From: Streptantibioticus cattleyicolor NRRL 8057 = DSM 46488 | Lineage (GTDB): Bacteria > Actinomycetota > Actinomycetes > Streptomycetales > Streptomycetaceae | NCBI RefSeq assembly: GCF_000240165.1 | Contig: NC_017585.1 | Span: 1,364,001 to 1,428,000 of the forward strand | Direction of reading: 5' to 3' | DNA: 64,000 bases | In this document: piece after piece, positions 45,601 through 56,030 of the stretch | Position numbering within the stretch: the first letter of the stretch is position 1 | Layout of the letters: each line of letters opens with the position of its first letter | Made by a program: the position numbers and the translations under genes | The notes under the pieces: generated by a model | Databases searched by the model: none | Told to the model about the DNA's origin: nothing | What the model saw: only the letters and a program-made list of their open reading frames with translations

Positions 45601-47261
45601 CACATCCGTTCCGGCGCCGAAACCCCCAGCAGCCGCAGCCCGTTGCCCAGCACCAGCCTGCTGGCCTCCGTCAGCCACAGCCGGGCCCGGGTGCGGTCGT
45701 CCGGGGTCTCGCCGTCCCTCGGCAGGATGCGGCAGGCGTCGTAGAAACGGTGGTAGGTGCCGGCCAGCGCCTCCAGGTAGTGGGCCACCCGGTGCGGCTC
45801 GCGCAGCGTGGCGGCGGCGGCCACGACCTGCGGGAACGCGGCCAGCGCGGCCAGCAGGTCCACTTCCCGTTCGTGGGTGAGCAGCGAGGGGTCGAAGTCT
45901 TGCAGGGTGCCCTTGCCGATCCCGGCCTGTTCCGCCTTGCGCAGGACGGCGCACGGCCGGGTGTGCGCGTACTGGACGTAGTACACCGGGTTGTCGTTGG
46001 ACTGCCGGGTGAGCAGGTCGATGTCGAGGTCGATCATCGCGTCCACGCTCGCCCTCGCCAGGGCGTACCGCGCGGCGTCCACACCGACCGCCTCGACCAG
46101 GTCGTCCAGGGTGAGCACGGTGCCCGCCCGCTTGCTCATCCGCACCGGCTTCCCGTCCTTGACGAGGTTGACCAACTGGCCGATGAGGATCTCCAGACGG
46201 GTGTCCGGATCGTCGCCGAAGCACGCCGCCATGGCCCGCATCCGGCCCACGTACCCCGCGTGGTCGGCGCCGAGCATGATGACCACCCGCTCGAACCCCC
46301 GGGACCGCTTGTCGAGGTAGTACGCGCAGTCCGCGGTGAAGTACGTCCAGGAGCCGTCGCCCTTGACCAGCACCCGGTCCTTGTCGTCGCCGAAGTCCGT
46401 GGTGCGCAGCCACACCGCGCCGTCGGCCTCGAAGACATGGCCGCCCTCGCGCAGCCGGGCCACGGCGGCGTCCAGGCCGCCCCGGTCGTGCAGGTCCTTC
46501 TCGTTGAAGTAGGTGTCGAAGCGGGTACCGAACGCCGCCAGCGACGACTTGATCTCGGCGAACATCAGCGCCGTGCCCTCGGTCCGGAAGACGGCGGCGG
46601 CCTCCGGCTCCGGCAGGTCGAGCACACCGGGGCGCCGACGCACCACGGCGGCGGCGATCTCCTCGATGTACGCGCCGCTGTAGCCGTCCTCCGGCACCGG
46701 CTCGCCCCGCGCCGCGGCGAGCAGCGAGCGGACGAAGCGGTCGATCTGCACCCCGGCGTCGTTGAAGTAGTACTCCCGCGACACATCAGCGCCCGCGGCG
46801 TCGAGCAGCCGGGCCAGCACATCGCCCACCACCGCCCACCGGGCACCGCCGATGTGCACCGGCCCGGTCGGGTTCGCCGAGACGAACTCCAGGTTGAGCC
46901 GCAGGCCGCCGAGCCGATCGGTGCGGCCGTAGGCGTCACCGGCCAGCACGATCTCCCGGGCCAGGGCGCCGAGCGCCGCGCCCTCCAGCGTGATGTTGAG
47001 GAACCCGGGCCCCGCGACCTCGGCCCTGGCGACCCCGTCCGCCGCGGCCACCAGCGGCGCCAGCACCTCGGCCACGGTCCGGGCGGGCAGCCCCGCGGAC
47101 TTGGCGAGCCGCATGGCGACGTTGGTCGAGTAGTCACCGTGGCTCCGGTGGCGTGAGCGCTCCACACGGATCTCCTCGGGCACCTCACCCGAGATGCGTC
47201 CTGACTGGATGGCCGTGTGTACGCCGTCGGATATGACGGTCGCGAGATCTGCTGGAGTCAC
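45600..47261 (-). CDS. argS: Arginyl-tRNA synthetase
   Basis: A 553-residue class I aminoacyl-tRNA synthetase. The HIGH-like signature is [18 protein letters not shown], and the KMSKS-like region is [19 protein letters not shown]-terminal [15 protein letters not shown] belongs to the ArgRS additional domain, and the C-terminal anticodon domain ends [12 protein letters not shown], as in all ArgRS. GTG 47261 is chosen; no ribosome site is visible and a TAGCGT hexamer sits 7 bases upstream (leaderless candidate). Streptomyces genomes can hold two ArgRS types, and which one this is cannot be told here. A strong hairpin ends the gene. Confidence 0.96.
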   Translation of the reverse strand: MTPADLATVISDGVHTAIQSGRISGEVPEEIRVERSRHRSHGDYSTNVAMRLAKSAGLPARTVAEVLAPLVAAADGVARAEVAGPGFLNITLEGAALGALAREIVLAGDAYGRTDRLGGLRLNLEFVSANPTGPVHIGGARWAVVGDVLARLLDAAGADVSREYYFNDAGVQIDRFVRSLLAAARGEPVPEDGYSGAYIEEIAAAVVRRRPGVLDLPEPEAAAVFRTEGTALMFAEIKSSLAAFGTRFDTYFNEKDLHDRGGLDAAVARLREGGHVFEADGAVWLRTTDFGDDKDRVLVKGDGSWTYFTADCAYYLDKRSRGFERVVIMLGADHAGYVGRMRAMAACFGDDPDTRLEILIGQLVNLVKDGKPVRMSKRAGTVLTLDDLVEAVGVDAARYALARASVDAMIDLDIDLLTRQSNDNPVYYVQYAHTRPCAVLRKAEQAGIGKGTLQDFDPSLLTHEREVDLLAALAAFPQVVAAAATLREPHRVAHYLEALAGTYHRFYDACRILPRDGETPDDRTRARLWLTEASRLVLGNGLRLLGVSAPERM

Positions 47262-47530
47262 GGCGACGACGCTATCGGCAGCGATGCCCGACCGGCACCC
47301 GATATTCGCCCCGGCCACCCCTCCCACCAGCGAGATCCCCGTCACCCCGGCGCCGGGGCGAGGCACCGCCGGGCGGGGGCGGACCGGCCCGGACGCGGCT
47401 GACCCGTTCAGCGGGCGCCGGTGTCGGCCACCGGAGCGGAGGGGCGGCGCCAGGCGGGGACGGGAGTTTACCGGGGCGCCCGTCCGGACACCTGGAATGC
47501 GCCCGGAACGCTCGCGGACGAGGAGAAGTG

Positions 47531-49339
47531 ATGGCTCAGGTCGCCGATTTCGTGCTGGACAGGCTGCGCCAATGGGGGGTGCACCGGGTCTACGGCTATC
47601 CCGGTGACGGCATCAACGGCATGCTCGGCGCGTTCGACCGGGCCCAGGGCGACCCCGAGTTCATCCAGGTGCGCCACGAGGAGATGGCCGCCTTCATGGC
47701 GTGCGCCCACGCCAAGTTCACCGGCGAGGTCGGCTGCTGCACCGCGACCTCCGGCCCCGGCGCGGTCCACCTGCTCAACGGGTTGTACGACGCCAAGCTC
47801 GACCACCAGCCCGTGGTCGCCGTCATCGGGCAGCAGAAACGGCTGTGCCTGGGCTCCCATTACCAGCAGGAGATCGCCCTGGAGCAGCTCTTCGCGGACG
47901 TCTCCGAATACTGCCAGATGGTGGTGGAGCCGGCCCAGGCCCGCCACGTCATCGACCGGGCCTTCAAGACGGCGCTGACCAGGCGCTCGGTGGCCACCGT
48001 CATCATCCCCGAGGACATCCAGGAAGCCGAGGCGCAGCCGTCGCCGCCCAAGACGCACGGCGCCGTCTTCTCCAGCGTCGGCTGGAGCCGCCCGCGGGTG
48101 CTGCCCAACGAGGACGAGCTGCGCAAGGCGGCCGAGATCCTCAACGCCGGCGAGAAGGTGGCGATGATCGTCGGACAGGGCGCCGCCGAGGCCGAGGCGG
48201 AGGTCGTGGAGACCGCCGAACTGCTCGGCGCCGGGGTGGCCAAGGCGCTGCTCGGCCGCGAAGTCCTCCCCGACGACCTGCCGTTCGTGACCGGACCCAT
48301 CGGCCTGCTGGGCACCAAGGCCAGTGACAACATGATCCGCGGCTGCGACACCCTGCTGATGGTCGGCACCAGCTTCCCCTACGCCGAATGGCTGCCCGAC
48401 GAGGGACAGGCTCGCGGCGTCGAGATCGACATCGACGGCCGGATGATCGGCATCCGCTACCCCATGGACGCCCACCTCGTCGCGGACTCCAGGGAAAGCC
48501 TCAAGGCCCTCATCCCGCTGCTGCGGCGCAAGGAGGACCGAGGCTGGCGCAAGAAGATCGAAAAAGACATCGCGGAGTGGAACGACATCCTCGACAAGCG
48601 CGCCGGCCAGCACTTCGAGGGGCGTATCAACCCCCAGGCGGTGGCCCACACCCTCTCCCCGAAGCTGCCGGACGGCTGCATCCTGACCGCCGACTCCGGC
48701 TCCGGCACCAACTGGTGGGCCCGCCACCTCAAACTCCGCAAGGGCATGCGGGCCTCCCTCTCCGGCACCCTGGCGACCATGGGACCAGGCACCCCCTACG
48801 CCATCGCGGCCCGCTTCGCCTACCCCGACCGCCCGGTGATCGCCTTCGTCGGGGACGGCGCGTTCCAGATGAACGGCATGAACGAGATGATCACCATCAA
48901 GCGGTACTGGGACCGGCTGGCCGGCGGACCGCCCTTCATCTTCTGCGTCTTCAACAACCAGGACCTCAACCAGGTCACCTGGGAACAGCGCGCCATGGCC
49001 GGCGACCCCAAGTTCCCCGGCTCCCAGCACATCCCCGACGTGCCCTACGCGCAGTACGCCGAACTGCTCGGCCTCAAGGGCGTCTACTGCGACAAGCCCA
49101 AGAAGATCGGCGAGGCGTGGGACGAGGCGCTGGCCGCCGACCGCCCGGTGGTGCTGGAGTTCAAGGTCGACCAGGAGATCGCGCCGATCCCGCCGCACAT
49201 CATGGCCGCCCAGGGCAAGAAGGCGGCCAAGGCAGCCGTCCACGACCCGGAGAAGGCCGGCATCGCCACCCGCGGTGTACGGCAGAAGCTCACCGAGATC
49301 GCGGAGCACCTGCCTGGACGGGACCATGGCGAACGGTGA
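47531..49339 (+). CDS. Thiamine pyrophosphate-requiring enzyme (pyruvate oxidase/PoxB-like)
   Basis: A 602-residue TPP enzyme of the acetolactate synthase/pyruvate oxidase family. The N-terminal Pyr domain has the catalytic Glu in [15 protein letters not shown], and the C-terminal TPP-binding motif is [20 protein letters not shown] ending in [14 protein letters not shown]. The central domain ([17 protein letters not shown]) is FAD/NAD-fold like. It probably decarboxylates pyruvate or a related 2-keto acid. It starts at ATG with AGGAG 5 bases upstream. The next gene starts inside its 3' end (14-base overlap), so it heads a three-gene operon with an enolase-superfamily enzyme and a flavin/iron-sulphur oxidoreductase. 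Confidence 0.9.
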   Translation: MAQVADFVLDRLRQWGVHRVYGYPGDGINGMLGAFDRAQGDPEFIQVRHEEMAAFMACAHAKFTGEVGCCTATSGPGAVHLLNGLYDAKLDHQPVVAVIGQQKRLCLGSHYQQEIALEQLFADVSEYCQMVVEPAQARHVIDRAFKTALTRRSVATVIIPEDIQEAEAQPSPPKTHGAVFSSVGWSRPRVLPNEDELRKAAEILNAGEKVAMIVGQGAAEAEAEVVETAELLGAGVAKALLGREVLPDDLPFVTGPIGLLGTKASDNMIRGCDTLLMVGTSFPYAEWLPDEGQARGVEIDIDGRMIGIRYPMDAHLVADSRESLKALIPLLRRKEDRGWRKKIEKDIAEWNDILDKRAGQHFEGRINPQAVAHTLSPKLPDGCILTADSGSGTNWWARHLKLRKGMRASLSGTLATMGPGTPYAIAARFAYPDRPVIAFVGDGAFQMNGMNEMITIKRYWDRLAGGPPFIFCVFNNQDLNQVTWEQRAMAGDPKFPGSQHIPDVPYAQYAELLGLKGVYCDKPKKIGEAWDEALAADRPVVLEFKVDQEIAPIPPHIMAAQGKKAAKAAVHDPEKAGIATRGVRQKLTEIAEHLPGRDHGER

Positions 49340-50474
49340 CCGCCGCACCGGCGGCGCGGCCGGAACCGTCGACGCCGTCCGCGTGCACGCCTTCGAGTAC
49401 CCCACCGACGGCCCGGACGGCGTCGAGCAGGACGGGACGCTGGAGTGGGACTCCACCACCGTCGTCCTGGTGGAGATCGACGGCGGCGGGCACACCGGCA
49501 TCGGATACACCTACGGGGACGTGTCGGTGGCCGCCCTCGCCGAGTCCAAGGTCGCGCCCGCGCTGCTCGGGGCGGATCCGCTGGCGCCGCCCGCCGCCTG
49601 GCACCACGTCTTCGGCCGGATCCGCAACGCCGGACGCCCCGGGGTGGGGGCGATGGCGGTCTCGGCGGCCGACATCGCCCTGTGGGACCTCAAGGCCAAG
49701 CTGCTCGACCTGCCGATGTTCCAGGTGCTGCCGGCCTTCCACGACCGGGTACCGGTCTACGGCAGCGGCGGCTTCACCAACTACCCCCTGCCACGCCTCG
49801 CCGACCAGCTCACCGGATGGGCACAACAGGGCATCCCCCGGGTCAAACTGAAGACCTCCCGTGACCCCTCGGCCGACCCCGCACGGCTGACCGCCGTCCG
49901 CCAGGCCGTCGGCCCGGACACCGAACTGTTCACCGACGCCAACGGCGCCCTCTCCCGCAAGGAGGCGCTCTACTGGTCCCGGCGGTTCGCCGACGAGTGG
50001 GACGTGCGGTGGTTCGAGGAACCGGTGACCTCCGACGACCCGGCCGGACTGCGCATGCTGCGCGACCACGGCCCCGGACGGCTGGAGATCGCGGCGGGCG
50101 AATACGGTTACGTGCTGCGGGACTTCGCGGCGCTGCTGGAAGCCGGCGCGGTCGACTGCCTGCAGGCCGACGTCACCCGCTGCGGCGGCCTCACCGGCCT
50201 GCTCCAGGTCGCCGGCGCCGCAGCCGCCGCACACGTCGACCTGTCCGCGCACTGCGCCCCCGCGGTCTCCGCCCACGCCTTCTGCGCCGTGCAGCGGCTG
50301 CGGCACCTGGAGTACTTCCACGACCACGTGCGCATCGAGCGGATGCTCTTCGACGGCACGTTGTCACCGCGCGGCGGCGAACTCTGCCCCGACCCCGGCC
50401 GCCCCGGACTCGGCCTCCGCGTGAAGTGGGCCGACGCGGAGGCACACCGCGTCCACGGCCCGGAACGCGCTTGA
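49326..50474 (+). CDS. Enolase-superfamily (mandelate racemase/muconate lactonizing) enzyme
   Basis: A 382-residue enzyme. The N-terminal capping domain (to about 135) precedes the barrel. The catalytic KxK is in RVKLKTSRDPSA, metal ligands are in FTDANGALS, WFEEPVTSDD and AAGEYGYVL, and the His base is in DLSAHCAPAVSAHAF. This set fits acid-sugar dehydratases or racemases of the mandelate racemase group. The substrate is unknown. Its start overlaps the TPP enzyme by 14 bases, so they are surely co-expressed. The 2-keto-3-deoxy acid that such a dehydratase makes could feed the adjacent redox enzymes (inference). Confidence 0.9.
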   Translation: MANGDRRTGGAAGTVDAVRVHAFEYPTDGPDGVEQDGTLEWDSTTVVLVEIDGGGHTGIGYTYGDVSVAALAESKVAPALLGADPLAPPAAWHHVFGRIRNAGRPGVGAMAVSAADIALWDLKAKLLDLPMFQVLPAFHDRVPVYGSGGFTNYPLPRLADQLTGWAQQGIPRVKLKTSRDPSADPARLTAVRQAVGPDTELFTDANGALSRKEALYWSRRFADEWDVRWFEEPVTSDDPAGLRMLRDHGPGRLEIAAGEYGYVLRDFAALLEAGAVDCLQADVTRCGGLTGLLQVAGAAAAAHVDLSAHCAPAVSAHAFCAVQRLRHLEYFHDHVRIERMLFDGTLSPRGGELCPDPGRPGLGLRVKWADAEAHRVHGPERA

Positions 50475-50517
50475 CGGCACCGCCTGATCGACATCGAAGG
50501 TAGGAGAGTGCGCCACG

Positions 50518-53500
50518 ATGGCGAAGACGTCCAAACGACACAGCCGTGACGTCCCGGCGAAGACGGACCCCGCGATCCCCGGCGCACCCCGCGCCCGGCA
50601 GACCATCGAGGTCGGCCGGCTGGAACGGGCGCTGCGCAAAGCGGTCGAGGGCGAGGTCCGGTTCGACCCCGGATCCCTGGCCCTGTACGCCAACGACGCC
50701 TCCAACTTCCGCCAGGTGCCCATCGGCGTGGTGATCCCGCGCACCCTGGACGACGTGGTGGCCACCCACCGCGTCTGCCACCGGTTCGGCGCGCCGATCC
50801 TCAACCGGGGCGGCGGCACCAGCCTGTCCGGGGAGACGGTCAACGAGGCGGTGGTGATCGACCACTCCAAGTACCTCACCCGGATCGGCCGCATCGACGC
50901 CCGGCGGCGCCTGGTCACCTGCGAGACCGGCGTCATCAACGAGGAGCTCAACCGCCATACCGGCCGCCACGACCTGGTCTTCGGCCCCGACCCCTCCTCC
51001 CACTCGCGCTGCGTCATCGGCGGCAACATCGGCAACAACTCCTGCGGCATCCACTCCGTGCAGTCCCAGCTGTACGGCCCCGGCCCGCGCACCTCCGACA
51101 ACGTGCACGCGCTGGAGATCGTCACCTACGACGGCGCGCGCTTCTGGGTCGGGGTGGACGAGGAGAAGGACCTCGACCACATCATCGCCAAGGGAGGACG
51201 CAAGGGCGAGATCTACGCCGCCCTGCGCGACCTGCGCGACCGCTACGCCGACGCCATCCGGGCCGGGTTCCCCTCCGAGACCCAGCTCCCGCGCCGGGTC
51301 TCCGGCTACAACCTCGACGAACTGCTCCCCGAACGCGGCTTCAACGTCGCCCGCGCCCTGGTGGGCACCGAAGGCACCTGCGCCACCGCCCTCCAGGCCG
51401 TCCTGATGCTCACCCCCGCCCTGCTCCAACGCACCCTCGTCGTGGTCGAGTACGACGACCTCGCCGAGGCGGGCACGGACGTGATGGAGATGATCGAGCG
51501 CTTCAAGCCGATCGGTCTCGAGGCGCTCGACGACGAACTCATCCGCGACCAGCAGTTGCAGAACATGAACGTGTCGGACATCAAGGAGCTGCCCAAGCTC
51601 GGCGGCGGCGCCTGGCTGCTGGTGCAGTTCGGCGCCGACACCGCCGAGGAGTCCGCCGCCACCGCCCACGCCTTCATCGACTGGCTCACCTCCGAACGCG
51701 GCTACGAGCGCGACCGGATCGTGATGGCCAAGAGCGAACAGGAGGGCGGCACCAGCGAACACCTGTGGGCCATCCGGGAGAGCGGCTTGGGCTCCACCGC
51801 CTTCCCGCCGGACGGCAAGGACCACTGGCCCGGCTGGGAGGACTCCGCCGTCCCGCCGGAGAAGGTCGGCGACTACGTCCGCGACCTGCGCAAGGTGATG
51901 GAGAAACACGGCATCACCGGCGCCATGTACGGCCACTTCGGCCAGGGCTGCATCCACTGCCGCCTCAGCTTCGACCTGCGACACGCCGACGGCCTCGCCA
52001 CCTACCGTGCCTTCCTGGAGGAGGCCGCCGACCTGGTGGTGGCCTACGGCGGCTCGGTCTCCGGCGAACACGGCGACGGGCAGCAGCGCGCCGAACTGCT
52101 GGAGAAGCAGTACGGCCCCGAACTGCTCCAAGCGATGCGGGAGTTCAAGGCCATCTGGGACCCCGGCTGGAAGATGAACCCCGGCAAGGTCGTGGATGCC
52201 TACCGGCTGGACGAGAACCTCAAGCTGGGCCCCGACTACAACCCGCCCCGCCCGGCGACCAAGTTCGCCTACGCCGAGGACGGCGGTGACTTCGCCCACG
52301 CCGCGCTGCGCTGCGTCGGTGTCGGCAAGTGCCGCGTCCCGCGGGCCGTCGACACCATGTGCCCCAGCTACCAGGTCACCCGGGAGGAGAAGCACTCCAC
52401 CCGGGGCCGCGCCCGGCTGCTCTTCGAGATGCTGCGCGGCGAGGTGATCACCGACGGCTGGCAGTCCGAGGAGGTCGCCGACGCCCTCGACCTCTGCCTC
52501 GCCTGCAAGGGCTGCACCAGCGACTGCCCGGTCAACGTCGACATGCCCACCTACAAGGCGGAGTTCCTCCACCACCACTACAAGTCACCGCGGCGCCGCC
52601 GTCCCAGGTACGCGTACGCCTTCGGCTTCATCGACCAGGGCGCCCGGATCGCCTCCCGGATGCCGGAGATCACCAACTTCGTCACCCACACCCCGGGGCT
52701 CGCCCGCATCGCCAAGCTGGTCGCCGGGATCGACCGCCGCAGGCCGCTGCCGTCGTTCGCCCCGATGACCCTCCAGGAGTGGTTCCGCCGCCGGGGAGGC
52801 ACCGGCAACCCCCACGGCCGTCCCGTCGTCCTCTTCCCCGACACCTTCAACAACCACCTGCACACCGACGTCGGCGTCGCCTGCGTAGAGGCGATCGAGG
52901 CGGCCGGCTGGCGGGTGGTCATGCCCGAGGGACACGTGTGCTGCGGTCGGCCGCTGTACGACTACGGCTTCCTCGACGAGGCCGAACGCTACCTGCACAC
53001 CGTCCTGGACACGCTGCGCGAACACGTCCGGGCCGGCACCCCGGTCGTCGGGATGGAACCGAGCTGCCTCGCGGTCTTCAAGGACGAGCTCGGCAAGCTG
53101 CTCCCGCACGACGACGACGCGGCCAGGCTGACCCGCAACGCCTACCACTTCGCCGAGTTCTTCGACGCCTTCGACATCGAACCGCCGAAGCTCGACGGCA
53201 CGGCACTGCTGTGGGGCCACTGCCACCAGCGCGCCACCGGCGGCATGGACGCCGACCAGCGCCTGCTGGAACGCATGGGCCTGGAGGTCGACAACCTCAA
53301 GGGCGGCTGCTGCGGACTGGCCGGCTCCTGGGGGTTCGAATCCGGCAAGTACCGCATCTCCATGGACTGCGGTGAACAGGCGCTCCTGCCCGCCGTCCGC
53401 GAGGCCGACCCGGACACCCTCGTGGTGGCCGACGGCTTCTCCTGCAAGACCCAGATCGAGGACGCCGGCACCGGTCGGCGGGCGCTCCACCTCGCCCAGG

Positions 53501-53559
53501 TCATGGCGCTGGCCCGGCAGAAACAACAAGGCCAGGTCCCCGACCCGCCCGCACCCTGA
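50518..53559 (+). CDS. FAD/4Fe-4S oxidoreductase (GlcD-GlcF-like fusion, D-2-hydroxyacid dehydrogenase type)
   Basis: A 1013-residue fusion. Residues about 60-260 are the PCMH FAD-binding domain (LNRGGGTSLSGETVNEAVVI, GGNIGNNSCGIHSV). Residues 270-560 are the FAD-linked oxidase C-domain (GTEGTCATALQAVLML, VSGEHGDGQQRAELL). Residues 600-680 hold ferredoxin-type clusters (CLACKGCTSDCPVNVDMP). The C-terminal part has two CCG domains (CCGRPLYDYG near 807, KGGCCGLAGSWG near 929). Enzymes of this architecture oxidise D-lactate, glycolate or D-2-hydroxyglutarate and pass electrons to the quinone pool. It is the last gene of the operon, 43 bases after the enolase-type gene, with AGGAGAG before the ATG. 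Confidence 0.92.
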   Translation: MAKTSKRHSRDVPAKTDPAIPGAPRARQTIEVGRLERALRKAVEGEVRFDPGSLALYANDASNFRQVPIGVVIPRTLDDVVATHRVCHRFGAPILNRGGGTSLSGETVNEAVVIDHSKYLTRIGRIDARRRLVTCETGVINEELNRHTGRHDLVFGPDPSSHSRCVIGGNIGNNSCGIHSVQSQLYGPGPRTSDNVHALEIVTYDGARFWVGVDEEKDLDHIIAKGGRKGEIYAALRDLRDRYADAIRAGFPSETQLPRRVSGYNLDELLPERGFNVARALVGTEGTCATALQAVLMLTPALLQRTLVVVEYDDLAEAGTDVMEMIERFKPIGLEALDDELIRDQQLQNMNVSDIKELPKLGGGAWLLVQFGADTAEESAATAHAFIDWLTSERGYERDRIVMAKSEQEGGTSEHLWAIRESGLGSTAFPPDGKDHWPGWEDSAVPPEKVGDYVRDLRKVMEKHGITGAMYGHFGQGCIHCRLSFDLRHADGLATYRAFLEEAADLVVAYGGSVSGEHGDGQQRAELLEKQYGPELLQAMREFKAIWDPGWKMNPGKVVDAYRLDENLKLGPDYNPPRPATKFAYAEDGGDFAHAALRCVGVGKCRVPRAVDTMCPSYQVTREEKHSTRGRARLLFEMLRGEVITDGWQSEEVADALDLCLACKGCTSDCPVNVDMPTYKAEFLHHHYKSPRRRRPRYAYAFGFIDQGARIASRMPEITNFVTHTPGLARIAKLVAGIDRRRPLPSFAPMTLQEWFRRRGGTGNPHGRPVVLFPDTFNNHLHTDVGVACVEAIEAAGWRVVMPEGHVCCGRPLYDYGFLDEAERYLHTVLDTLREHVRAGTPVVGMEPSCLAVFKDELGKLLPHDDDAARLTRNAYHFAEFFDAFDIEPPKLDGTALLWGHCHQRATGGMDADQRLLERMGLEVDNLKGGCCGLAGSWGFESGKYRISMDCGEQALLPAVREADPDTLVVADGFSCKTQIEDAGTGRRALHLAQVMALARQKQQGQVPDPPAP

Positions 53560-53684
53560 GCCGCCCCGCCCCGACACCGGCCCGCCGTACCCTGCGCGTC
53601 GGCGTCGCCGGCGCCCTGTGCGCCACCCCGGTCCTCCTCGGCGCACTGGCCCGACGCCGCCGCGCGAAACGGTGACCCTCGCGG

Positions 53685-54079
53685 TCAGCCCTTCGCCCCG
53701 ATGCCCGACGGGGAGACGGACAGGCCGGCGGAGGCGGTCTCGATGGCTTCGTCCAGGACTTCCCGGGTAAGGGCCAGGTCCGCGATGAGCCGGTCGATGC
53801 GCTGGCGTTCGGCGACCAGCTCCTCCACGAGTCTCGGGGTGGCGGACTCGTTGGGGCCGCCGTCCGCGTCCCGCATGCACGGCAGCAACTGCGCGATCTT
53901 CTTGCTGTTCAACCGGCCGCGTACAGGGCCTGGACGCGGATGACGCGGTCGACGGCCCAGTCGCCGTACTCCCGTTGGCCGCCGGGGGTACGCTGCGACC
54001 GCAGCAGCCCCTGCTGTTCGTAGTAACGCAGTGAGCGCTCGCTCACGCCGCTGCGCCTGGCCAGTTCGCCGATCCGCAT
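53685..54079 (-). pseudogene. MerR family regulator split by a frameshift
   Basis: From ATG 54079 the first 56 residues are a clear MerR HTH (MRIGELARRSGVSERSLRYY, EQQGLLRSQRTPGGQREYGD) ending at a stop at 53909-53911. The next frame continues as the family expects: LNSKKIAQLLPCMRDADGG, then RLVEELVAERQRIDRLIADL, to a stop at 53685. One missing base in GGTTG at about 53912 explains the break. The restored protein would be about 131 residues. It is divergent from the Old Yellow Enzyme gene and faces a palindromic, long-spacer promoter typical of MerR targets. Confidence 0.8.
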
Positions 54080-54106
54080 TCCCCACCTCGCATGCCGAGC
54101 GCCGTG

Positions 54107-54138
54107 TTGAACCTGACACCGGTGTCAACTCCTACCGT
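54107..54138 (+). promoter_or_regulatory. MerR-type promoter and operator of the alkene reductase gene
   Basis: The -35 TTGAAC (54107-54112) and -10 TACCGT (54133-54138) are separated by 20 bases, longer than usual, as in MerR-activated promoters. The perfect palindrome TGACACCGGTGTCA (54114-54127) fills the spacer. Six bases after the -10 comes the ATG at 54145, so the transcript is probably leaderless. Confidence 0.6.
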
Positions 54139-54144
54139 ACCGGC

Positions 54145-55284
54145 ATGACGAACACGGCAGCACGGTCAGCGCTCTTCGAACCCGCCCGCCTCGGACCCCT
54201 GCACCTGCCCAACCGCCTGGTGATGGCGCCGCTCACCCGCAACCGCGCCGGAGCCGACGGCGTTCCCGGGCCCCTCATGACCACGTACTACACGCAGCGC
54301 GCGTCGGCGGGGCTGATCATCGCCGAGGCGACCACACCCAACGCCGTGGGGCAGACCTACCCGAACATCCCCGCCCTCCACGGCGCCCACCACGTGGCGG
54401 GGTGGCGCAGGGTGAACGACGCGGTGCGCGCGGCGGGCGGCAGGATGGTCGTGCAACTGCAACACGGGGGCCGGGTCGGCCACCCCGACAACAGCGGGCT
54501 GACGCCGGTCGCCCCGTCGCCCGTTGCGCTCCCGGAGACGATCCACACCCCCAGCGGGCGCCAACCCTCCGTCGTGCCACGGGAGATGACCACCGACGAC
54601 ATCCGCTCGACGGTGGCCGACTTCGCCGCCGCCGCCCGCAACGCGGTGGCCACCGGCTTCGAGGGGGTCGAGGTGCACTCGGCCAACGGCCACCTGCTCC
54701 ACCAGTTCCTGGCGGAGAACACCAACCGCCGCACCGACGCCTACGGCGGCCCGGTCAGCCGCCGCGTCCGGTTCGTGGTCGAGGTGGCCCAGGCCGTCGC
54801 CGACGCCATCGGACCGGAACGGGTGGGGCTGCGCATCTCCCCGGGGAACACCGTCAACGGCATCGCCGAGGGCGACACCGGGCGCATCTACCCGGAGTTG
54901 GTGGCCGCGCTGGCCGGTCTCGACCTGGCCTATCTGCACATCGTCTTCGCCGACCCGGACCAGCCGCTCTTCCGCGACCTGCGCGCGGCGTGGCCGACCG
55001 CGCTGATCGCCAACCCGGCACTGGGGCACGGCCCGCTCCCCGCCGACGGCGGCCGGCGGGCCGGCGAGCGGCTGCTGGACGCCGGCGCCGACCTGATCGC
55101 CTTCGGCCGCGGCTTCCTCGCCAACCCCGACTTCGTGGCACGTCTGCGTACCGGCGCGCCACTGAATCCGGTGCGCGAGGCGTACACGATGTATACCGGC
55201 GGCGAGACCGGATACACGGACTACCCCACGCTGCCGGCCACCGTCGCCCACGCCGTGCCGGCCGGTGCGGGCGTCACCCGGTAG
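54145..55284 (+). CDS. Alkene reductase, Old Yellow Enzyme family
   Basis: A 379-residue FMN-dependent NAD(P)H:enone oxidoreductase. FMN-binding residues lie in NRLVMAPLTRNRA, the substrate His/Asn pair is in EVHSANGHLLHQFLAENTN, and RRTDAYGGPVSRRVRF and LIAFGRGFLANPDF are family signatures. It reduces activated double bonds of quinones, enones or nitro-compounds. It is divergent from a MerR gene, and the 20-base-spaced promoter with a palindrome suggests induction by electrophiles or metals. Confidence 0.94.
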   Translation: MTNTAARSALFEPARLGPLHLPNRLVMAPLTRNRAGADGVPGPLMTTYYTQRASAGLIIAEATTPNAVGQTYPNIPALHGAHHVAGWRRVNDAVRAAGGRMVVQLQHGGRVGHPDNSGLTPVAPSPVALPETIHTPSGRQPSVVPREMTTDDIRSTVADFAAAARNAVATGFEGVEVHSANGHLLHQFLAENTNRRTDAYGGPVSRRVRFVVEVAQAVADAIGPERVGLRISPGNTVNGIAEGDTGRIYPELVAALAGLDLAYLHIVFADPDQPLFRDLRAAWPTALIANPALGHGPLPADGGRRAGERLLDAGADLIAFGRGFLANPDFVARLRTGAPLNPVREAYTMYTGGETGYTDYPTLPATVAHAVPAGAGVTR

Positions 55285-55303
55285 GCCGGTCCCGGCGGCC
55301 GTG

Positions 55304-55981
55304 TCACCCCAGCACCCCGGCCAGCGTCCGGACGACGACGGCCTCGAAGCGGTCGGGTACGTCCCCGGGCGGCTCGGCGGACTCGCCGAGGAGCGCCGCG
55401 AGCCGGGGGTGGTCGCCCGAGGCGGCGGCGTGGCGCAGGTAGGCGGCGGTACGGCGGGCACCGGGGTCGGCGGCGGCCCGTTCGTGCTGGACGAAGACCG
55501 CGGTCAACGCGGTGAGCAGGGCGAACGCCTCCAGTTTCGCGGCGGGGGAGGCGGGGTGGCCGTCGAGCACCGTCAGGATGTGTTCCAGCAGTCCGACCCC
55601 GTTGGGGCCGAGCACCGGCCGGGTGACGGCGAGGGTGGCGAGCCACGGGTGGCGGCGCATGATGTGCCGGGCCTGGCGGGCGACATCGAGCAGGTCGGCC
55701 CGCCAGTCCCCGGTGGGGGCGGCGAGTGCGTACTCGCCGCCCGCGTGGTCCGCCATCAGGTCCAGCAGGTCGTCCCGGGTGGCGACGTACCGGTAGAGCG
55801 AGGCGGCGCCGGTGTCCAGCGCCGCCGCGACCCGGCGCATCGAGACGGCCTCCAGGCCCTCGGCGTCGGCGAGCGCCACGGCCGCCGCGGTGATCTCGGC
55901 CCGGCTGCGCTCGGCGGGCCGGCCGGCCGCGGCCTGCTCCGGTCGCATCCAGATCACGACGTCCTGCCGTTGGTCCGGCAT
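55304..55981 (-). CDS. TetR family transcriptional regulator
   Basis: A 225-residue repressor. The HTH region is RAEITAAAVALADAEGLEAV, SMRRVAAALDTGAASLYRYV. The ligand domain is the TetR_C type with DWRADLLDVARQARHIMRRH and VFVQHERAAADPG. ATG 55981 (or the GTG three bases upstream) follows an AGGAGG site. It is divergent from the alpha/beta hydrolase and probably represses it and itself through the TTCGCGAA and 19-base dyads between them. Confidence 0.92.
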   Translation of the reverse strand: MPDQRQDVVIWMRPEQAAAGRPAERSRAEITAAAVALADAEGLEAVSMRRVAAALDTGAASLYRYVATRDDLLDLMADHAGGEYALAAPTGDWRADLLDVARQARHIMRRHPWLATLAVTRPVLGPNGVGLLEHILTVLDGHPASPAAKLEAFALLTALTAVFVQHERAAADPGARRTAAYLRHAAASGDHPRLAALLGESAEPPGDVPDRFEAVVVRTLAGVLG

Positions 55982-56030
55982 CACCGTCCACCTCCTGTGT
56001 TGTCGCCACCCTACCATTTCGCGTACGGTG

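Noticed and set aside
53560-53675. Short hydrophobic, Arg-ended frame after the FAD/Fe-S gene
   Set aside because: It looks like a tiny membrane peptide but has no ATG or GTG start and no ribosome site.
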